NCBI GenBank assembly: GCA_947629855.1
Contig: CANRFI010000002.1
Coordinates: 4,678 to 68,677 of the forward strand
Source of the DNA: an uncultured Clostridia bacterium
Lineage (GTDB): Bacteria; Bacillota_A; Clostridia; TANB77; CAG-508
Length of the DNA stretch: 64,000 nt
Direction of reading: 5' to 3'
The notes below the pieces were generated by a model, which was not told the origin of the DNA, made no database searches, and worked only from the letters and a program-made list of their open reading frames with translations. This document shows, in pieces, positions 17,746 through 27,956 of this stretch (the stretch's first letter is position 1; the number at the start of each line of letters is the position of its first letter). A program made the position numbers and the translations under genes.

Positions 17746-18084
17746 ATGGATAAAAAAGAAGTAATCCAGAAAGAAAAGGATAAATTAAATAGAATATTCA
17801 AAAATGTAGAAGAAAATAAAAGACTTTTGGCAGAAAACACCATACAACAGGTAGCAAACTTGACTGGAGAATTATATGAACTGTATGAAAATATAAAAAA
17901 CAATAAATCTGTTATAGTAAGCAAGAATAATCCATCACATCAATTAATTACAGAAAGTGCAAAACTGTGGAATAAGTATCTTAATACACATGCAGTATTA
18001 ATAAAAACATTAAATGGGATTTTGGAAAAAAATTCAGTTGAACCAGATGATGATTATGAAGATTTTGAAAAAATGTTTGAATGA
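17746..18084 (+). CDS. P27-like small terminase subunit
   Basis: The 112-residue helical protein directly precedes the large terminase. Its length, NTIQQVANLTGELYE region and acidic C-terminus fit the P27-type small subunits that pair with this class of large subunit. AAAGGAA upstream. Confidence 0.7.
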   Translation: MDKKEVIQKEKDKLNRIFKNVEENKRLLAENTIQQVANLTGELYELYENIKNNKSVIVSKNNPSHQLITESAKLWNKYLNTHAVLIKTLNGILEKNSVEPDDDYEDFEKMFE

Positions 18085-18093
18085 GGAAACAAA

Positions 18094-19734
18094 ATGTGGT
18101 TAGAAGAATACTATAATAAAATTAATAACGAAGAAATAATTGCAGGAATGGAAATAAAAATTGTACTTAATAGACTAATGAATGATTTAAAAAATCCAAA
18201 ATATGTATATGAAACAAAAGATGCGGATAAAAGAATATATTTTATTGAGCACTTTTGTAGACATACCAAATCTCCTTTTTATGGAAAACCTTTTAAATTA
18301 GAACTTTGGGAAAAAGCAATGATAGAAGTAGCATATTCTTTCAAATTCACAAAAACAGGGCTAAGAAGATTTAGGGAAGTATTATTATTGATTGCTAGAA
18401 AAAACGGGAAAACAACACTTATTGCAGCAATCTTACTTGCAGAGTTCTTTTGCGGAAAAGGTGGAACTGATGTTGTGTGTGCTTCAAATACAACAGACCA
18501 AGCATCTATTGTTTTTGAAGAAATGCAAAATATGATTTCATTAAATCCAAAATTAGAAAAAAGAGTATATATGAGCATAAGAAGAATACAACATAAAAAA
18601 AATAAAAACAAAGTGAAAAAATTGAGTGGTCAGACCAAAAATAAAGATGGATATAATATTGAAGTAGGTTGTATAGATGAAGAACATGAAATGAAAACAG
18701 ATGATGTAGAAGATGCTATAAAAAGAAGTCAATCTACAAAAGATGAACCTTTATTATTTGGAATAACCACAGAAGGTTTTATTACAGATGGCTTTTTAGA
18801 TAAAAAATTAAAATATGTTAGAAAAGTTAATGATGGAGAAATAGATGATGAAAGTATATTAGCATTGTTATTTACTCAAGATAATGAAACAGAAATATGG
18901 AGAGATAAAAAAACTTGGCAAAAATCAAATCCAAGTTTAGGAACTATAAAAAAAGTAGATTACATAGAAAAAGAAATATTAAAATCTCAAAATGACAGAG
19001 GAAATAGGATAAAAATGTTGTGCAAGGATTTTAATATAAAACAAAATAATAGTAATGCTTGGTTAGAAGAAGCTGAAATAATAAATCCAGAAACATTTGA
19101 TATAAATATTTTAAAAAATAGTATTGCTTTAGGTGGAGTTGACTTGTCAGATACTACAGATTTGACATGTGCAACTCTTTTAATTATGAAAAAAGAAGAT
19201 AAAAAGAAATATATAATACAAAAGTATTTTATGCCACAAGAACAATTAGATAAAAGAGTTAGAGAGGATAAAGTACCTTATAATGAATGGGCTAAAGGAA
19301 AACTAATAGAAATCAGCGAAGGTTGGGAGAATGATTATAAAAAAGTAACAAAATGGTTTATAGATATGTTTAAAACATATCATATTAAACCAATGTATAT
19401 CGGATATGATAGATGGTCAGCTAAATACTGGGTAGATGAAATGAAAGATGTTGGATTTGATATGGAAACTATAGCACAAAAAAAAGAGGTTTTATCAAAT
19501 CCAATGAAAATACTAGAAGCAGATCTAAAATCAAAATTGGTAAATTATAATAATTCACCACTATTAAAATGGTGTTTAAGTAATACAGAAATAAAGGTTG
19601 ATGATAATGGATTAATTATGCCAGTTAAACTTAATTCACAAAAATATGTAAGAATAGATGGAACAGTAAGTTTAATTATAGCTTATGCAGTACTATATGC
19701 CCATAGAAATGAATATATGGAGGTAATAAAGTGA
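18094..19734 (+). CDS. Terminase large subunit
   Basis: This motor cuts and pumps DNA into the prohead. It is 546 residues long. The ATPase Walker A is ARKNGKTTLIA (about 101-111) and the Walker B region is EVGCIDEEHE. The RNase H-like nuclease begins with GGVDLSDTTDLT (about 350) and has a further Asp at IGYDRWSAK. Its end overlaps the portal start by four bases. Confidence 0.97.
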   Translation: MWLEEYYNKINNEEIIAGMEIKIVLNRLMNDLKNPKYVYETKDADKRIYFIEHFCRHTKSPFYGKPFKLELWEKAMIEVAYSFKFTKTGLRRFREVLLLIARKNGKTTLIAAILLAEFFCGKGGTDVVCASNTTDQASIVFEEMQNMISLNPKLEKRVYMSIRRIQHKKNKNKVKKLSGQTKNKDGYNIEVGCIDEEHEMKTDDVEDAIKRSQSTKDEPLLFGITTEGFITDGFLDKKLKYVRKVNDGEIDDESILALLFTQDNETEIWRDKKTWQKSNPSLGTIKKVDYIEKEILKSQNDRGNRIKMLCKDFNIKQNNSNAWLEEAEIINPETFDINILKNSIALGGVDLSDTTDLTCATLLIMKKEDKKKYIIQKYFMPQEQLDKRVREDKVPYNEWAKGKLIEISEGWENDYKKVTKWFIDMFKTYHIKPMYIGYDRWSAKYWVDEMKDVGFDMETIAQKKEVLSNPMKILEADLKSKLVNYNNSPLLKWCLSNTEIKVDDNGLIMPVKLNSQKYVRIDGTVSLIIAYAVLYAHRNEYMEVIK

Positions 19735-20990
19735 ACAAAATAAATATAAGAGATATGTTTCATTCTGTATTTGGTAAAAATACAGAAGAAGTAAAATCTC
19801 AAAAAATAAAAAGTGCATATTATAAAATGTTAAATGGAGAAATGCCGATATTTTCTAATTTTGGAAATAATATATATGCTTCAGATATAGTAAAAATATG
19901 TATTGATAGAGTGGCTACACATTGTTCTAAATTACAACCAAAACATATTAGAATTGATAATGAAACAGGAAAACAAATAGTAGTAAAAAGTTCATTAGAG
20001 AGATTATTAAAATTTATGCCAAATCCTTTTATGACTACATCAGAATTTATATATAAAATTGTAACATTGTTATTATTAGATAACAATGTTTTTATTTATC
20101 CCTTATACGAAGATGGAATAATAAAAGGTTTATATCCACTTAGACCAATGCAAGTAGATTTATTAGAAAATCCATATGGTGATATTAATATAAAATTTTA
20201 TTTTGCCAATGGCTATACTGCAGAAATGCCATATTATAAGGTAATTCATTTAAGACAATTTTTTGGAACAAATGAGTTCATGGGAGATAATGACAACAAA
20301 GATTTATTAAAGACTCTACAAACAAATCAAACAATGATGGAAGGAATAGAAAAAGGAATACAATCTAGTTTTCAAATTCGAGGAATATTAAAAATAAATA
20401 CAATATTAGAGACTGAGGAACAAAAAAAACAAATAGAAGAATTTGAAAAAAAAATAACAGATAGTAAATCAGGAATATTACCTTTAGATTTAAAAGGGGA
20501 GTATATAGATTTAAAAATAGATCCAAAAATAGTAGATAAAGATACATTAGATTTTGTTCAAAACAAGATTTTAAATAGATATGGTGTGTCAATACCAATA
20601 TTTAATAATAGTTATACAGAAGAAGAATTTAACAGTTTTTACGAAAGTAGAATAGAACCTATAGCTATAATGTGTTGTCAAGGCTTTACAGCAAGACTTT
20701 TTTCAGAAAGAGAAAGAGATGTAGGAAATCAAGTAGAATTTTATTCAAGTAGACTTCAATATGCTAGTTGGTCAACAAAAGTAACGGCAATAAAAGAATT
20801 AATGCCTTTAATGGTATTTACACTTGATGATGCTTTAGGTCTATTAGGTATGCCACCTGCTGAAGAAGGGGGAGATATAAGAATTTTAAGTTTAAATAAT
20901 ATTGATGCGAGAATAGCAAGTGAGTATCAATTAAATAAATCTAAAAATAGTATGAAGGAGGAAAAGAATGATAATGGAGAAGAAAGATAA
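19731..20990 (+). CDS. Portal protein, HK97 family
   Basis: The 419-residue protein forms the dodecameric ring at the head vertex. It has the family patterns CIDRVATHCSKLQPKH near the start and EEFNSFYESRIEPIAI in the wing/clip region. It starts at GTG and overlaps the terminase. Confidence 0.95.
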   Translation: MNKINIRDMFHSVFGKNTEEVKSQKIKSAYYKMLNGEMPIFSNFGNNIYASDIVKICIDRVATHCSKLQPKHIRIDNETGKQIVVKSSLERLLKFMPNPFMTTSEFIYKIVTLLLLDNNVFIYPLYEDGIIKGLYPLRPMQVDLLENPYGDINIKFYFANGYTAEMPYYKVIHLRQFFGTNEFMGDNDNKDLLKTLQTNQTMMEGIEKGIQSSFQIRGILKINTILETEEQKKQIEEFEKKITDSKSGILPLDLKGEYIDLKIDPKIVDKDTLDFVQNKILNRYGVSIPIFNNSYTEEEFNSFYESRIEPIAIMCCQGFTARLFSERERDVGNQVEFYSSRLQYASWSTKVTAIKELMPLMVFTLDDALGLLGMPPAEEGGDIRILSLNNIDARIASEYQLNKSKNSMKEEKNDNGEER

Positions 20991-21642
20991 AAATAAGTAT
21001 ATTAAAGAAAAAACAGAAAGAAGACAAGTAGAAAATATAAAAAATATAGAAAATGAACAAAACGAAGATAGTTCAGAAGCTATATTAGAAGGTTATGCAG
21101 CTATTTATAATTCAGAAACAATTATTGGAGGAATGTTTAAAGAAATAATAGAAAAAGGAGCATTTGAAGGAACTAATTTTGATGATGTTGCTTTATATTA
21201 TAATCATGATTTAAACAGAATCCCACTTGCAAGGAGTAGAAGAAATAATCCTAACAATACACTATTTTTGCAACCAGATGAAATTGGTTTAAAAATAAGA
21301 GCAAATTTAGATATTGTAAATAATTCAGAATCTAAAGCATTAAATTCTTCAATAAAAAGAGGGGATATAACTGGAATGAGTTATATGTTTGAAGTAGCAG
21401 AAGAAGAATGGAAAGATGTAGATCGAGAAATACCTACAAGAATAATTAAAAAAGTTAGTAAGGTTGTCGAAGTAAGTGCGGTAAATTATCCTGCTTATGA
21501 AGACACTACTATATATGCTCGTGCTTTAGTATCGTTGGATAACGAAAAAAAGGCATTGGATAATGCAAGAGCAAGAAAACAATTGGAAATTCGAAAAAGA
21601 AGAATTTCTATAAAAACAAAAATAAATATAGGAGGAATTTAA
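20968..21642 (+). CDS. Prohead protease, HK97 family
   Basis: This 224-residue serine protease processes capsid precursors during maturation. It shows GYAAIYNSE, the His region ALYYNHD (about residue 77) and the Ser region GDITGMSYMFEV (about 132-143), matching the U35/S78 protease fold. It overlaps the portal gene's 3' end and precedes the capsid gene by 2 bases. Confidence 0.93.
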   Translation: MIMEKKDKNKYIKEKTERRQVENIKNIENEQNEDSSEAILEGYAAIYNSETIIGGMFKEIIEKGAFEGTNFDDVALYYNHDLNRIPLARSRRNNPNNTLFLQPDEIGLKIRANLDIVNNSESKALNSSIKRGDITGMSYMFEVAEEEWKDVDREIPTRIIKKVSKVVEVSAVNYPAYEDTTIYARALVSLDNEKKALDNARARKQLEIRKRRISIKTKINIGGI

Positions 21643-21643
21643 A

Positions 21644-22870
21644 ATGGAAGAATTAGAAAACAAAATCAAAGAATTAGAAGAAAAAATTACTAAATTAGAA
21701 GAACAATTAAAAGCTAAAGGAGAAGAAGCAACAAAAGAAGAAAATGAAGAAAGATTAAAAGAAATCGAAGAAGAAGTAGATAAACTAAATGAAGAAAAAG
21801 CAAAGCTAGAAGAATCAAGAAGTGCAGTAATTAAACAAATGGAAATAAGGAATAAAGCAAAATTTAATCCAGTTGCATCTTATTTGTCAGGAAGAAATGC
21901 AGAATTAGTAAATAAAACAGGAAAAGATGAGATGGAAAAAAGGCAAGCATTTATGGAATACATATTAACTGGAAAAGTTTCAGAAAAAAGAGCAGATGCA
22001 ATAACTTTAACTACAGATGCATCAGCCGTAATACCAAATACAATTATGCAAAGAATAATTAAAGAACTAAGAGAATATGGTCAAATTTGGGCAAGAGTAA
22101 CAAAATCAAATGTAAAAGGTGGAGTTTCTATTCCTGTCGCAAGTTTAAAACCAAAAGCAGAATGGGTAGGAGAAAATAAAGTTGCAGACAAACAAAAATA
22201 CCCTGTAAATGCAAATGTATCATTCTTATATCACAAATTGCAATGTAGAATAGCAATTAGCCTTGAAGTTGACACAACTACACTTGAAGTTTTTGAAGAC
22301 AGTTTAGTAGATGCAATCAAAGAAGCAATGGTTGTAGCATTAGAACAAGCTATTATAAATGGCTCAGGAGAAAAACAACCTTTAGGAATTGCAAAACATA
22401 CCGAAGTTAAAGAAGTTGAATTAGATGAGGATGAGATTAAAACTTATAGAGGATGGATAAAGGCAAAAAAAGCAGTTCCAGCAAGTTATAAGAAAAGAAT
22501 TAGTTTTATCTTAAATGATGCTGATTTTACAAATTATATTGAAGGTATGGTTGACCAAAACGGACAACCAGTAGGTAGAGTAAATTATGGACTAAATGGA
22601 GAAGAAACAACTAAAGTACTTGGAAAAGAAGCAATTTTAGTCGAAGATGATTATTTACCATCATTTGACACCGCAGAAGAAGGAAATGTATTTGGAATAA
22701 TATGTGACTTATCAGATTATGTATTTAATTCAAATATGGAAATTGTAATCAAAAGATATTTTAATGATGATACAGATGAATGGATTACAAAAGCTACTCT
22801 TATTGGTGATGGTAAAATGTCAAGTAAACAAAGTGTAGTTTTATTAAAGAAAAAAAATAAAGTAGTTTAA
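21644..22870 (+). CDS. Major capsid protein, HK97 fold
   Basis: The 408-residue protein has an N-terminal coiled-coil scaffold domain (about 1-75, Glu/Lys rich), to be removed by the prohead protease. The HK97-like body follows (about 110-408; VIPNTIMQRIIKELREYG, ALEQAIINGSGEKQPLGI). A terminator follows the gene. Confidence 0.95.
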   Translation: MEELENKIKELEEKITKLEEQLKAKGEEATKEENEERLKEIEEEVDKLNEEKAKLEESRSAVIKQMEIRNKAKFNPVASYLSGRNAELVNKTGKDEMEKRQAFMEYILTGKVSEKRADAITLTTDASAVIPNTIMQRIIKELREYGQIWARVTKSNVKGGVSIPVASLKPKAEWVGENKVADKQKYPVNANVSFLYHKLQCRIAISLEVDTTTLEVFEDSLVDAIKEAMVVALEQAIINGSGEKQPLGIAKHTEVKEVELDEDEIKTYRGWIKAKKAVPASYKKRISFILNDADFTNYIEGMVDQNGQPVGRVNYGLNGEETTKVLGKEAILVEDDYLPSFDTAEEGNVFGIICDLSDYVFNSNMEIVIKRYFNDDTDEWITKATLIGDGKMSSKQSVVLLKKKNKVV

Positions 22871-22873
22871 AAT

Positions 22874-22898
22874 AGAGACCGAAAGGTCTCTTAAATTT
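22874..22898 (+). terminator. Terminator after the capsid gene
   Basis: AGAGACC, a GAAA tetraloop, GGTCTCT and TAAATTTTT. A partly efficient stop would keep capsid mRNA in excess over the downstream genes. Confidence 0.75.
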
Positions 22899-22919
22899 TT
22901 ATAAATGGAGGAAAATATA

Positions 22920-23186
22920 ATGATTAAATATAATTTTAAAGTTGAAGTAAGTTTTAGGGATAAAACAAAAAATAAAAAAGAAGTAAAAAAAGGTACTGTT
23001 ATACAAGTAACAGAAGAAAGATTAAAAGAATTAAATGAGGCACAAGTAGGTAGAGTTATATCTGCAGAATATGTTGAAGATAAGAAACCTATTCAGACAA
23101 AAAAGAATAAAAAAGAAGAAAATTCAGAAGAAGAAAAAGAGGATAAAAAAGAAGAATCTTCAGAAGAGGAAAAAGAAGAAAAATAA
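22920..23186 (+). CDS. Small head-region protein with Glu/Lys tail
   Basis: The 88-residue protein has a beta-rich first half (MIKYNFKVEVSFRDKT) and an extreme Glu/Lys/Ser tail (about 60-88). It starts at 22920, after GGAGG. Its place between capsid and connector suggests a head-associated role, unproven. Confidence 0.6.
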   Translation: MIKYNFKVEVSFRDKTKNKKEVKKGTVIQVTEERLKELNEAQVGRVISAEYVEDKKPIQTKKNKKEENSEEEKEDKKEESSEEEKEEK

Positions 23187-23204
23187 TAGGAGGAAGCTAC
23201 TAAA

Positions 23205-23492
23205 ATGATGGATGTAGAAGAATTAAGGAAAAGAGTGGGATTAAGTAATACTAATTTTGATGAAGAATTAAAAGAAGTAGAAAAAGCAGCAATAGATGAT
23301 TTAATTATGTCTGGAATAAAAAAAGGTAATATAGTAGCTTCAGATTCTACAATTTGTCAAGCAATTACTGCTTATGTAAGAGCAAATTTTAGAAATAATG
23401 CATCAAGTGATAAATATCAAAAAGCATATGAAAGATTAAGATATAAAATGAGTGTGTCATCCAAATATACAAATCCACCAAAAGAGGTGTAA
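23205..23492 (+). CDS. Head-tail connector, gp6-like
   Basis: The 95-residue helical protein (DVEELRKRVGLSNTNFDEEL; ITAYVRANFR) matches the adaptor proteins that attach below the portal. A tight spacing with the next gene supports the head-completion block. Confidence 0.88.
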   Translation: MMDVEELRKRVGLSNTNFDEELKEVEKAAIDDLIMSGIKKGNIVASDSTICQAITAYVRANFRNNASSDKYQKAYERLRYKMSVSSKYTNPPKEV

Positions 23493-23493
23493 T

Positions 23494-23820
23494 ATGAATG
23501 AATTAATTATTTTAATAGGAAAAGAACAAGTAAAAGATAATGAAATTGGAGATATGATAAGAGGACCTAAAAAACGAGAGGTTTATGGAGAAGAAGTTCA
23601 AATATATGGTTCTACTTTTTTTCAAGCAGCAGCTGTAGGAATGAAATTAGAAAAAGTCTTAAAAATATGGAAATTTGACTATGAAGATGAACAGTACTTA
23701 GAATACAAAGGTGTTAAATATAAAATTGTTAAAAAATATGAAACAAAAGATGAAAAATTAGAACTTACTTGTTCAAGTGATATAAAAAATAAGGAGATAA
23801 ATGCTTATGGCAATTCCTAG
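23494..23820 (+). CDS. Head closure protein
   Basis: The 108-residue beta-rich protein resembles the stopper/head-closure family (SPP1 gp16-like). I start it at the ATG at 23494, following AGAGGTG; the frame upstream is open but overlaps the previous gene. It is in the expected place between the connector and the gp10-like gene. Confidence 0.75.
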   Translation: MNELIILIGKEQVKDNEIGDMIRGPKKREVYGEEVQIYGSTFFQAAAVGMKLEKVLKIWKFDYEDEQYLEYKGVKYKIVKKYETKDEKLELTCSSDIKNKEINAYGNS

Positions 23821-24226
23821 TGCAATAAAAATAACTAAAAATGGAGTTCAATATATAGATCAAGTTGATAGAAGCAAATATATGTTAAAAGAATTGGTTC
23901 ATGCAGCTAATAAAGATGTTGGGAAATTTGTAACTAAAAAAGCAAAAGAAACAATATCAAGGAATACTGGTAGAGGACAAAAAAACACACAGTATTGGGC
24001 CAGAAAAGATGGAAGTTTGCAAGTGGGATATAAACCAGGTGGATTTTATGTAGGTTTCCAGGAAACAGGAACATCTAAACAAGTAAAAAAAGAACATCTA
24101 AGAAATGCAGTGTTGAATAATATGGATGAAATTAGAAAAATACAAGGTACTTACATAAAAAGTATTGAAGATGAAAATAAGGCAAAAGGATTAATTGACG
24201 AAAGAGAGGAAATCGGAAATGAATAA
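23807..24226 (+). CDS. HK97 gp10-like tail component
   Basis: The 139-residue protein has a basic body and the PGGFYVGFQETGTSKQ region of gp10-type neck/tail-completion proteins. I chose the ATG at 23807 because AAGGAG at 23791 is correctly spaced for it, unlike the ATG at 23801. Confidence 0.85.
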   Translation: MAIPSAIKITKNGVQYIDQVDRSKYMLKELVHAANKDVGKFVTKKAKETISRNTGRGQKNTQYWARKDGSLQVGYKPGGFYVGFQETGTSKQVKKEHLRNAVLNNMDEIRKIQGTYIKSIEDENKAKGLIDEREEIGNE

Positions 24227-24596
24227 AGAAACTACTAGAATAAAATTACGAAAGCATATAAAAGAAATATTGGATAAAGTTATCACAAATTGTTTTATGA
24301 CTGCAGATAATTCAATGGAATTTCCTTATACTGTTTTAGATGTTAAAGAAAATAATGATGAGATATATGTACCATTTTATTTAGAAGCAGAAACTTGGGA
24401 TTCAGGAGATGATACGACACAAATAGAAAATATATGTGATTTAATAAAAGAAGAACTAGATGGATACAGTACATTTCTAAAAGATTTTGCAATAACAATA
24501 TATTTTAGTGGTTGTAATACAAATTATGATGAAGATAAAAATATAAAAAGAAGGATGCAAACATTTGAAATACATATGTATGAATTTGAAAATTAA
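24219..24596 (+). CDS. Tail terminator/completion-like protein
   Basis: The 125-residue protein lies where tail-terminator proteins are found, between gp10-like and major tail genes. AGAGGAA lies upstream of the ATG at 24219. Family assignment rests mostly on position. Confidence 0.65.
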   Translation: MNKETTRIKLRKHIKEILDKVITNCFMTADNSMEFPYTVLDVKENNDEIYVPFYLEAETWDSGDDTTQIENICDLIKEELDGYSTFLKDFAITIYFSGCNTNYDEDKNIKRRMQTFEIHMYEFEN

Positions 24597-24622
24597 AAAT
24601 AATTATAAAGGAGGAATTAAAA

Positions 24623-25210
24623 TTGAAAACAAAACAAAAAAAAGTAGATGTTGAAAATATTCAAATTGACCATGGAATTGTGTTTAGAAATTATGGATTA
24701 GAATCACAAAAAATGTTAGCTCCAATAAGAGGTGGTTCTACATTTAAAGTAGAAAGAACAATAAGACAAATAGAGTTTGATGGTCAAGGAGGAAAAACAA
24801 AAGGCACAGAAGTAATTGATGATGAAAATGCAACAATTTCAGCAAAAACATTAAATGCAAGTCTTGAAACTTTAGCATTAGCACTACCAGGAGCAAAGCT
24901 AACAAGAAAAGATGGAGAAACAGGAGATATTATTAAAATAGAAAGTTCTGAATTAGGTCTTATATCAGATGAAAACTATGATGAAAATACTACAGTATTT
25001 TGCAAAACATTAAAAGGAGATTTTCTAAAAATTAGTATATTTGATTCTATGGCGGATAATGGACTAGAATTTTCAGCAGTTCAAAAAGCAGAAGGAGAAA
25101 TACAATTAGATTTTGCAGCTCATCATTCTTATGAAGATGAAACAAAAACTATTTATTCAATAGAAAAAATAGATAAATTTAATTATGAATATGCAGCACC
25201 AGTTATTTAG
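24623..25210 (+). CDS. Major tail protein
   Basis: The 195-residue protein, with TTG start after AGGAGG, is a tail-tube-type beta protein (GIVFRNYGLESQKMLAP; AEGEIQLDFAAHHS). Its position before the tail chaperone and tape measure fits the non-contractile tail tube. Confidence 0.88.
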   Translation: MKTKQKKVDVENIQIDHGIVFRNYGLESQKMLAPIRGGSTFKVERTIRQIEFDGQGGKTKGTEVIDDENATISAKTLNASLETLALALPGAKLTRKDGETGDIIKIESSELGLISDENYDENTTVFCKTLKGDFLKISIFDSMADNGLEFSAVQKAEGEIQLDFAAHHSYEDETKTIYSIEKIDKFNYEYAAPVI

Positions 25211-25256
25211 TAGAAGTAACTAAAAGTTGCTTCATTTTTTAATTTAGGAGGTTATC

Positions 25257-25912
25257 ATGAAAATTAATATTGAAATGATGTGTTTAATAAGTTCAATGAT
25301 GGAAAAATTAAAGATTGATACTGAAGTAGAAAAACTATTTGAAAAGGGCCAATCAGTAATAGGAAAAAATAAAGAAGAAAAAGAAGCTATGCAACAACAA
25401 ATTGGAGCAGAAATACTTTTTTTAATCGGGAAAAAATTACATTTAATAAAAGAAGAATTAATCCAATTTATTTGCCTATATAAGGGAATAAAGGAAAAAG
25501 AAGCTAAAGAATTGGATATTATTGAATTTATTAAAGAAATAATGAAAGATAAAGGATTAATAAATTTTTTAAAACAAAAGGCTATATCCAAATAGAAGAA
25601 AAAATAATACTTCTAAATAAATATTACGGAATAGCCAATATCAATAATTTTTCAATAGAATGTTTGCCAAAACTGCTTGATACTGCATATGAAAAGGAAT
25701 TATATGAAAGATGGCTTACAATATATCCATTTATGGAAATGGAAAGAATAGAGTATGTTTCATTTGAAGAGTATAAAAATAAAGCCCTTAGTAATGTTAG
25801 CCACAATTATTCAAACAGTACAATATCTAACGAAGCAATAGAAAAAGAAATGTTAGAGTTAGTTAAATTCTACGAGCAAAAGTCAGAGGTGAAAAAAAAT
25901 GGAAATATTTAA
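25257..25912 (+). CDS. Tail assembly chaperone with programmed -1 frameshift
   Basis: The 0-frame product (25257-25595, 112 residues) is the short chaperone. Near its end lies the canonical slippery heptamer T-TTA-AAA at 25568-25574, in the correct phase. A -1 slip continues the frame through 25912 (the frame is open from 25553), making the long gpGT-type product. This two-product arrangement before the tape measure is known from lambda and many siphophages; both forms aid tail assembly. Confidence 0.88.
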
Positions 25913-27956
25913 ACTGTTTGGAAGTATTTTTGTAGATACTACGGAAACTGATAAGAAATTAGAAAAAACAAATAAAAAAGGAAAAAGCATAGGAGAAACT
26001 TTAGGCAACGGAATAAAAACAGTTGGAAAATGGGGAGCAGCAATTGTAGGTGCAGCCACAACAGCTGGAGCAGCAATTGTAGGCATGGCCACTAAAACCG
26101 CATCAAATTGTGATGAAATAGATAAAATGTCTCAAAAACTAGGATTATCACGAAAAGCATACCAAGAATGGAGTTATATACTTTCTCAAAATGGTGCAGA
26201 TATAAATAGTTTAAGTACAGGCATGAAGACACTTACTGCATCTATGGATAAAGTAACAGAAGGCAATGCTACTGCAAAAGCCAATTTTGATAGATTAGGT
26301 TTATCTGTGTATGATAATACAGGAAAATTAAAATCACAAGAGCAAATGTTTGAAGAAACTGTTGTTGCCATGCAAGGGATGGAAGATGGCACAGAAAAAG
26401 CTAGATTAGCAACCGAATTATTTGGAAAACAAGGACAAGAATTAATGCCTCTTCTAAATGGAGAAGCGGGTTCGGTCGAAGAATTAAAGCAAAAAGCTCA
26501 CGATTTGGGAATGGTTTTAAGTGATGAAACTGTCAATGCAGGTGTTAGTTTCACAGATACAATGGATACATTAAAGAGAGCAGGACAAGGATTATTTAAT
26601 GTAATAGGTGGAGCTGTAATGCCTATTGTTGAAAAATTTGCTAATTTAATCATAAACAATATGCCAACAATTCAAAATATGATAGGTCAATTTACTCCTA
26701 TTTTTACTCAAGTTGCAGAATCAGTATTGCCACCATTAATGCAACTGGGTCAAACAATTTTACCAATTATATTTGATGTATTGCAAACATTAACACCAAT
26801 TTTTACAGAAATTATTAGCACAATTTTACCCGTTATAGTACAACTAATTCAAATGTTATTACCACCGATAGTTCAGATAGTTCAAGAAATACTGCCTATT
26901 TTTGTACAACTAATACAAGCCATACTACCATTATTACAGCCCATAATACAATTATTACAACCTATAATTGATTTATTTATGGCTTTATTAGAGCCGTTGC
27001 TTTCATTAATAAATTTAATATTGCCACCAATAATATCATTATTTACAACTATAATTCAATTAATATTACCACCATTGCAAGCAGGATTAGAATTAATAGC
27101 TAATATTGTATCAGGAGTATTTAAAGGAGCATTTGAATTAATCTCAAATATTATAAAAACTACAATAGGTGTATTTCAAGGAATTATAGATTTTATAAAA
27201 AACATATTTGTAAATGGATGGTCTAATGCTTTTAATACTGTAAAGAATATATTTTCTAATATATTTAATGCAATAGGAAATATTATAAATAATGTTAAAA
27301 ATATATTTTCTGGAATTATTAACTTTATTAAAAATACATTTGTTGCAGCATGGCAAGGTGCATTTAATACAGTTAAAAATATATTTTCTACAGTATTTAA
27401 TACAATACAAAATGTAATAAATAATATAAAAAATATATTCTCAAATATTATTAATTTTGTAAAGAATGTTTTTGCAGGAAATTGGAGTGCAGCATGGCAA
27501 AATATTAAAAACATATTTAGTAATGTTATAAGTGGAATAGCCAATATATTTAAAGCTCCAATAAATCTTATTATCAATGGAATAAATGCTTTTATTAGAG
27601 GAATTAATAAAATAAAAATACCTGATTGGGTTCCTGGAATAGGAGGAATGGGATTTCATATTAATGAATTACCAAGATTAAAAGTAGGTATTGATTATGT
27701 ACCAGAAGATGATTATCCTGCGGTATTACATAAAGGCGAAAGAGTTCTAACAAAAGAAGAAAATGCTGAATATATGAAAAATAGAAGCAAAGGACAAAAT
27801 GAACATCAAAGTAGTAATGTGCAAAACAATGAGAATAATTCTTTTACTGTAAAAATAGAAAATTTCTATAATAATACAAAACAAGATATACAAGCTCTTT
27901 CAGAAGAAATGGCTTTCTATTTTTATGGTAAAAAAAGACCGAAAGGAGCTAGATAA
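25899..27956 (+). CDS. Tape measure protein
   Basis: The 685-residue protein sets tail length. Residues 40-70 are small-residue rich, and the centre has long hydrophobic repeats rich in Leu, Ile, Pro and Gln (about 250-410). Later come three imperfect repeats of the type NTVKNIFSNIF...GIINFIKN (about 420-550). The length predicts a tail of roughly 100 nm by the family's rule, an inference. It overlaps the frameshift product by 14 bases. Confidence 0.93.
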   Translation: MEIFKLFGSIFVDTTETDKKLEKTNKKGKSIGETLGNGIKTVGKWGAAIVGAATTAGAAIVGMATKTASNCDEIDKMSQKLGLSRKAYQEWSYILSQNGADINSLSTGMKTLTASMDKVTEGNATAKANFDRLGLSVYDNTGKLKSQEQMFEETVVAMQGMEDGTEKARLATELFGKQGQELMPLLNGEAGSVEELKQKAHDLGMVLSDETVNAGVSFTDTMDTLKRAGQGLFNVIGGAVMPIVEKFANLIINNMPTIQNMIGQFTPIFTQVAESVLPPLMQLGQTILPIIFDVLQTLTPIFTEIISTILPVIVQLIQMLLPPIVQIVQEILPIFVQLIQAILPLLQPIIQLLQPIIDLFMALLEPLLSLINLILPPIISLFTTIIQLILPPLQAGLELIANIVSGVFKGAFELISNIIKTTIGVFQGIIDFIKNIFVNGWSNAFNTVKNIFSNIFNAIGNIINNVKNIFSGIINFIKNTFVAAWQGAFNTVKNIFSTVFNTIQNVINNIKNIFSNIINFVKNVFAGNWSAAWQNIKNIFSNVISGIANIFKAPINLIINGINAFIRGINKIKIPDWVPGIGGMGFHINELPRLKVGIDYVPEDDYPAVLHKGERVLTKEENAEYMKNRSKGQNEHQSSNVQNNENNSFTVKIENFYNNTKQDIQALSEEMAFYFYGKKRPKGAR

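Noticed and set aside
25664..25912. A separate small gene before the tape measure
   Set aside because: There is no ribosome site, and the frame opens upstream into the slippery site; it is the -1 extension of the tail chaperone.
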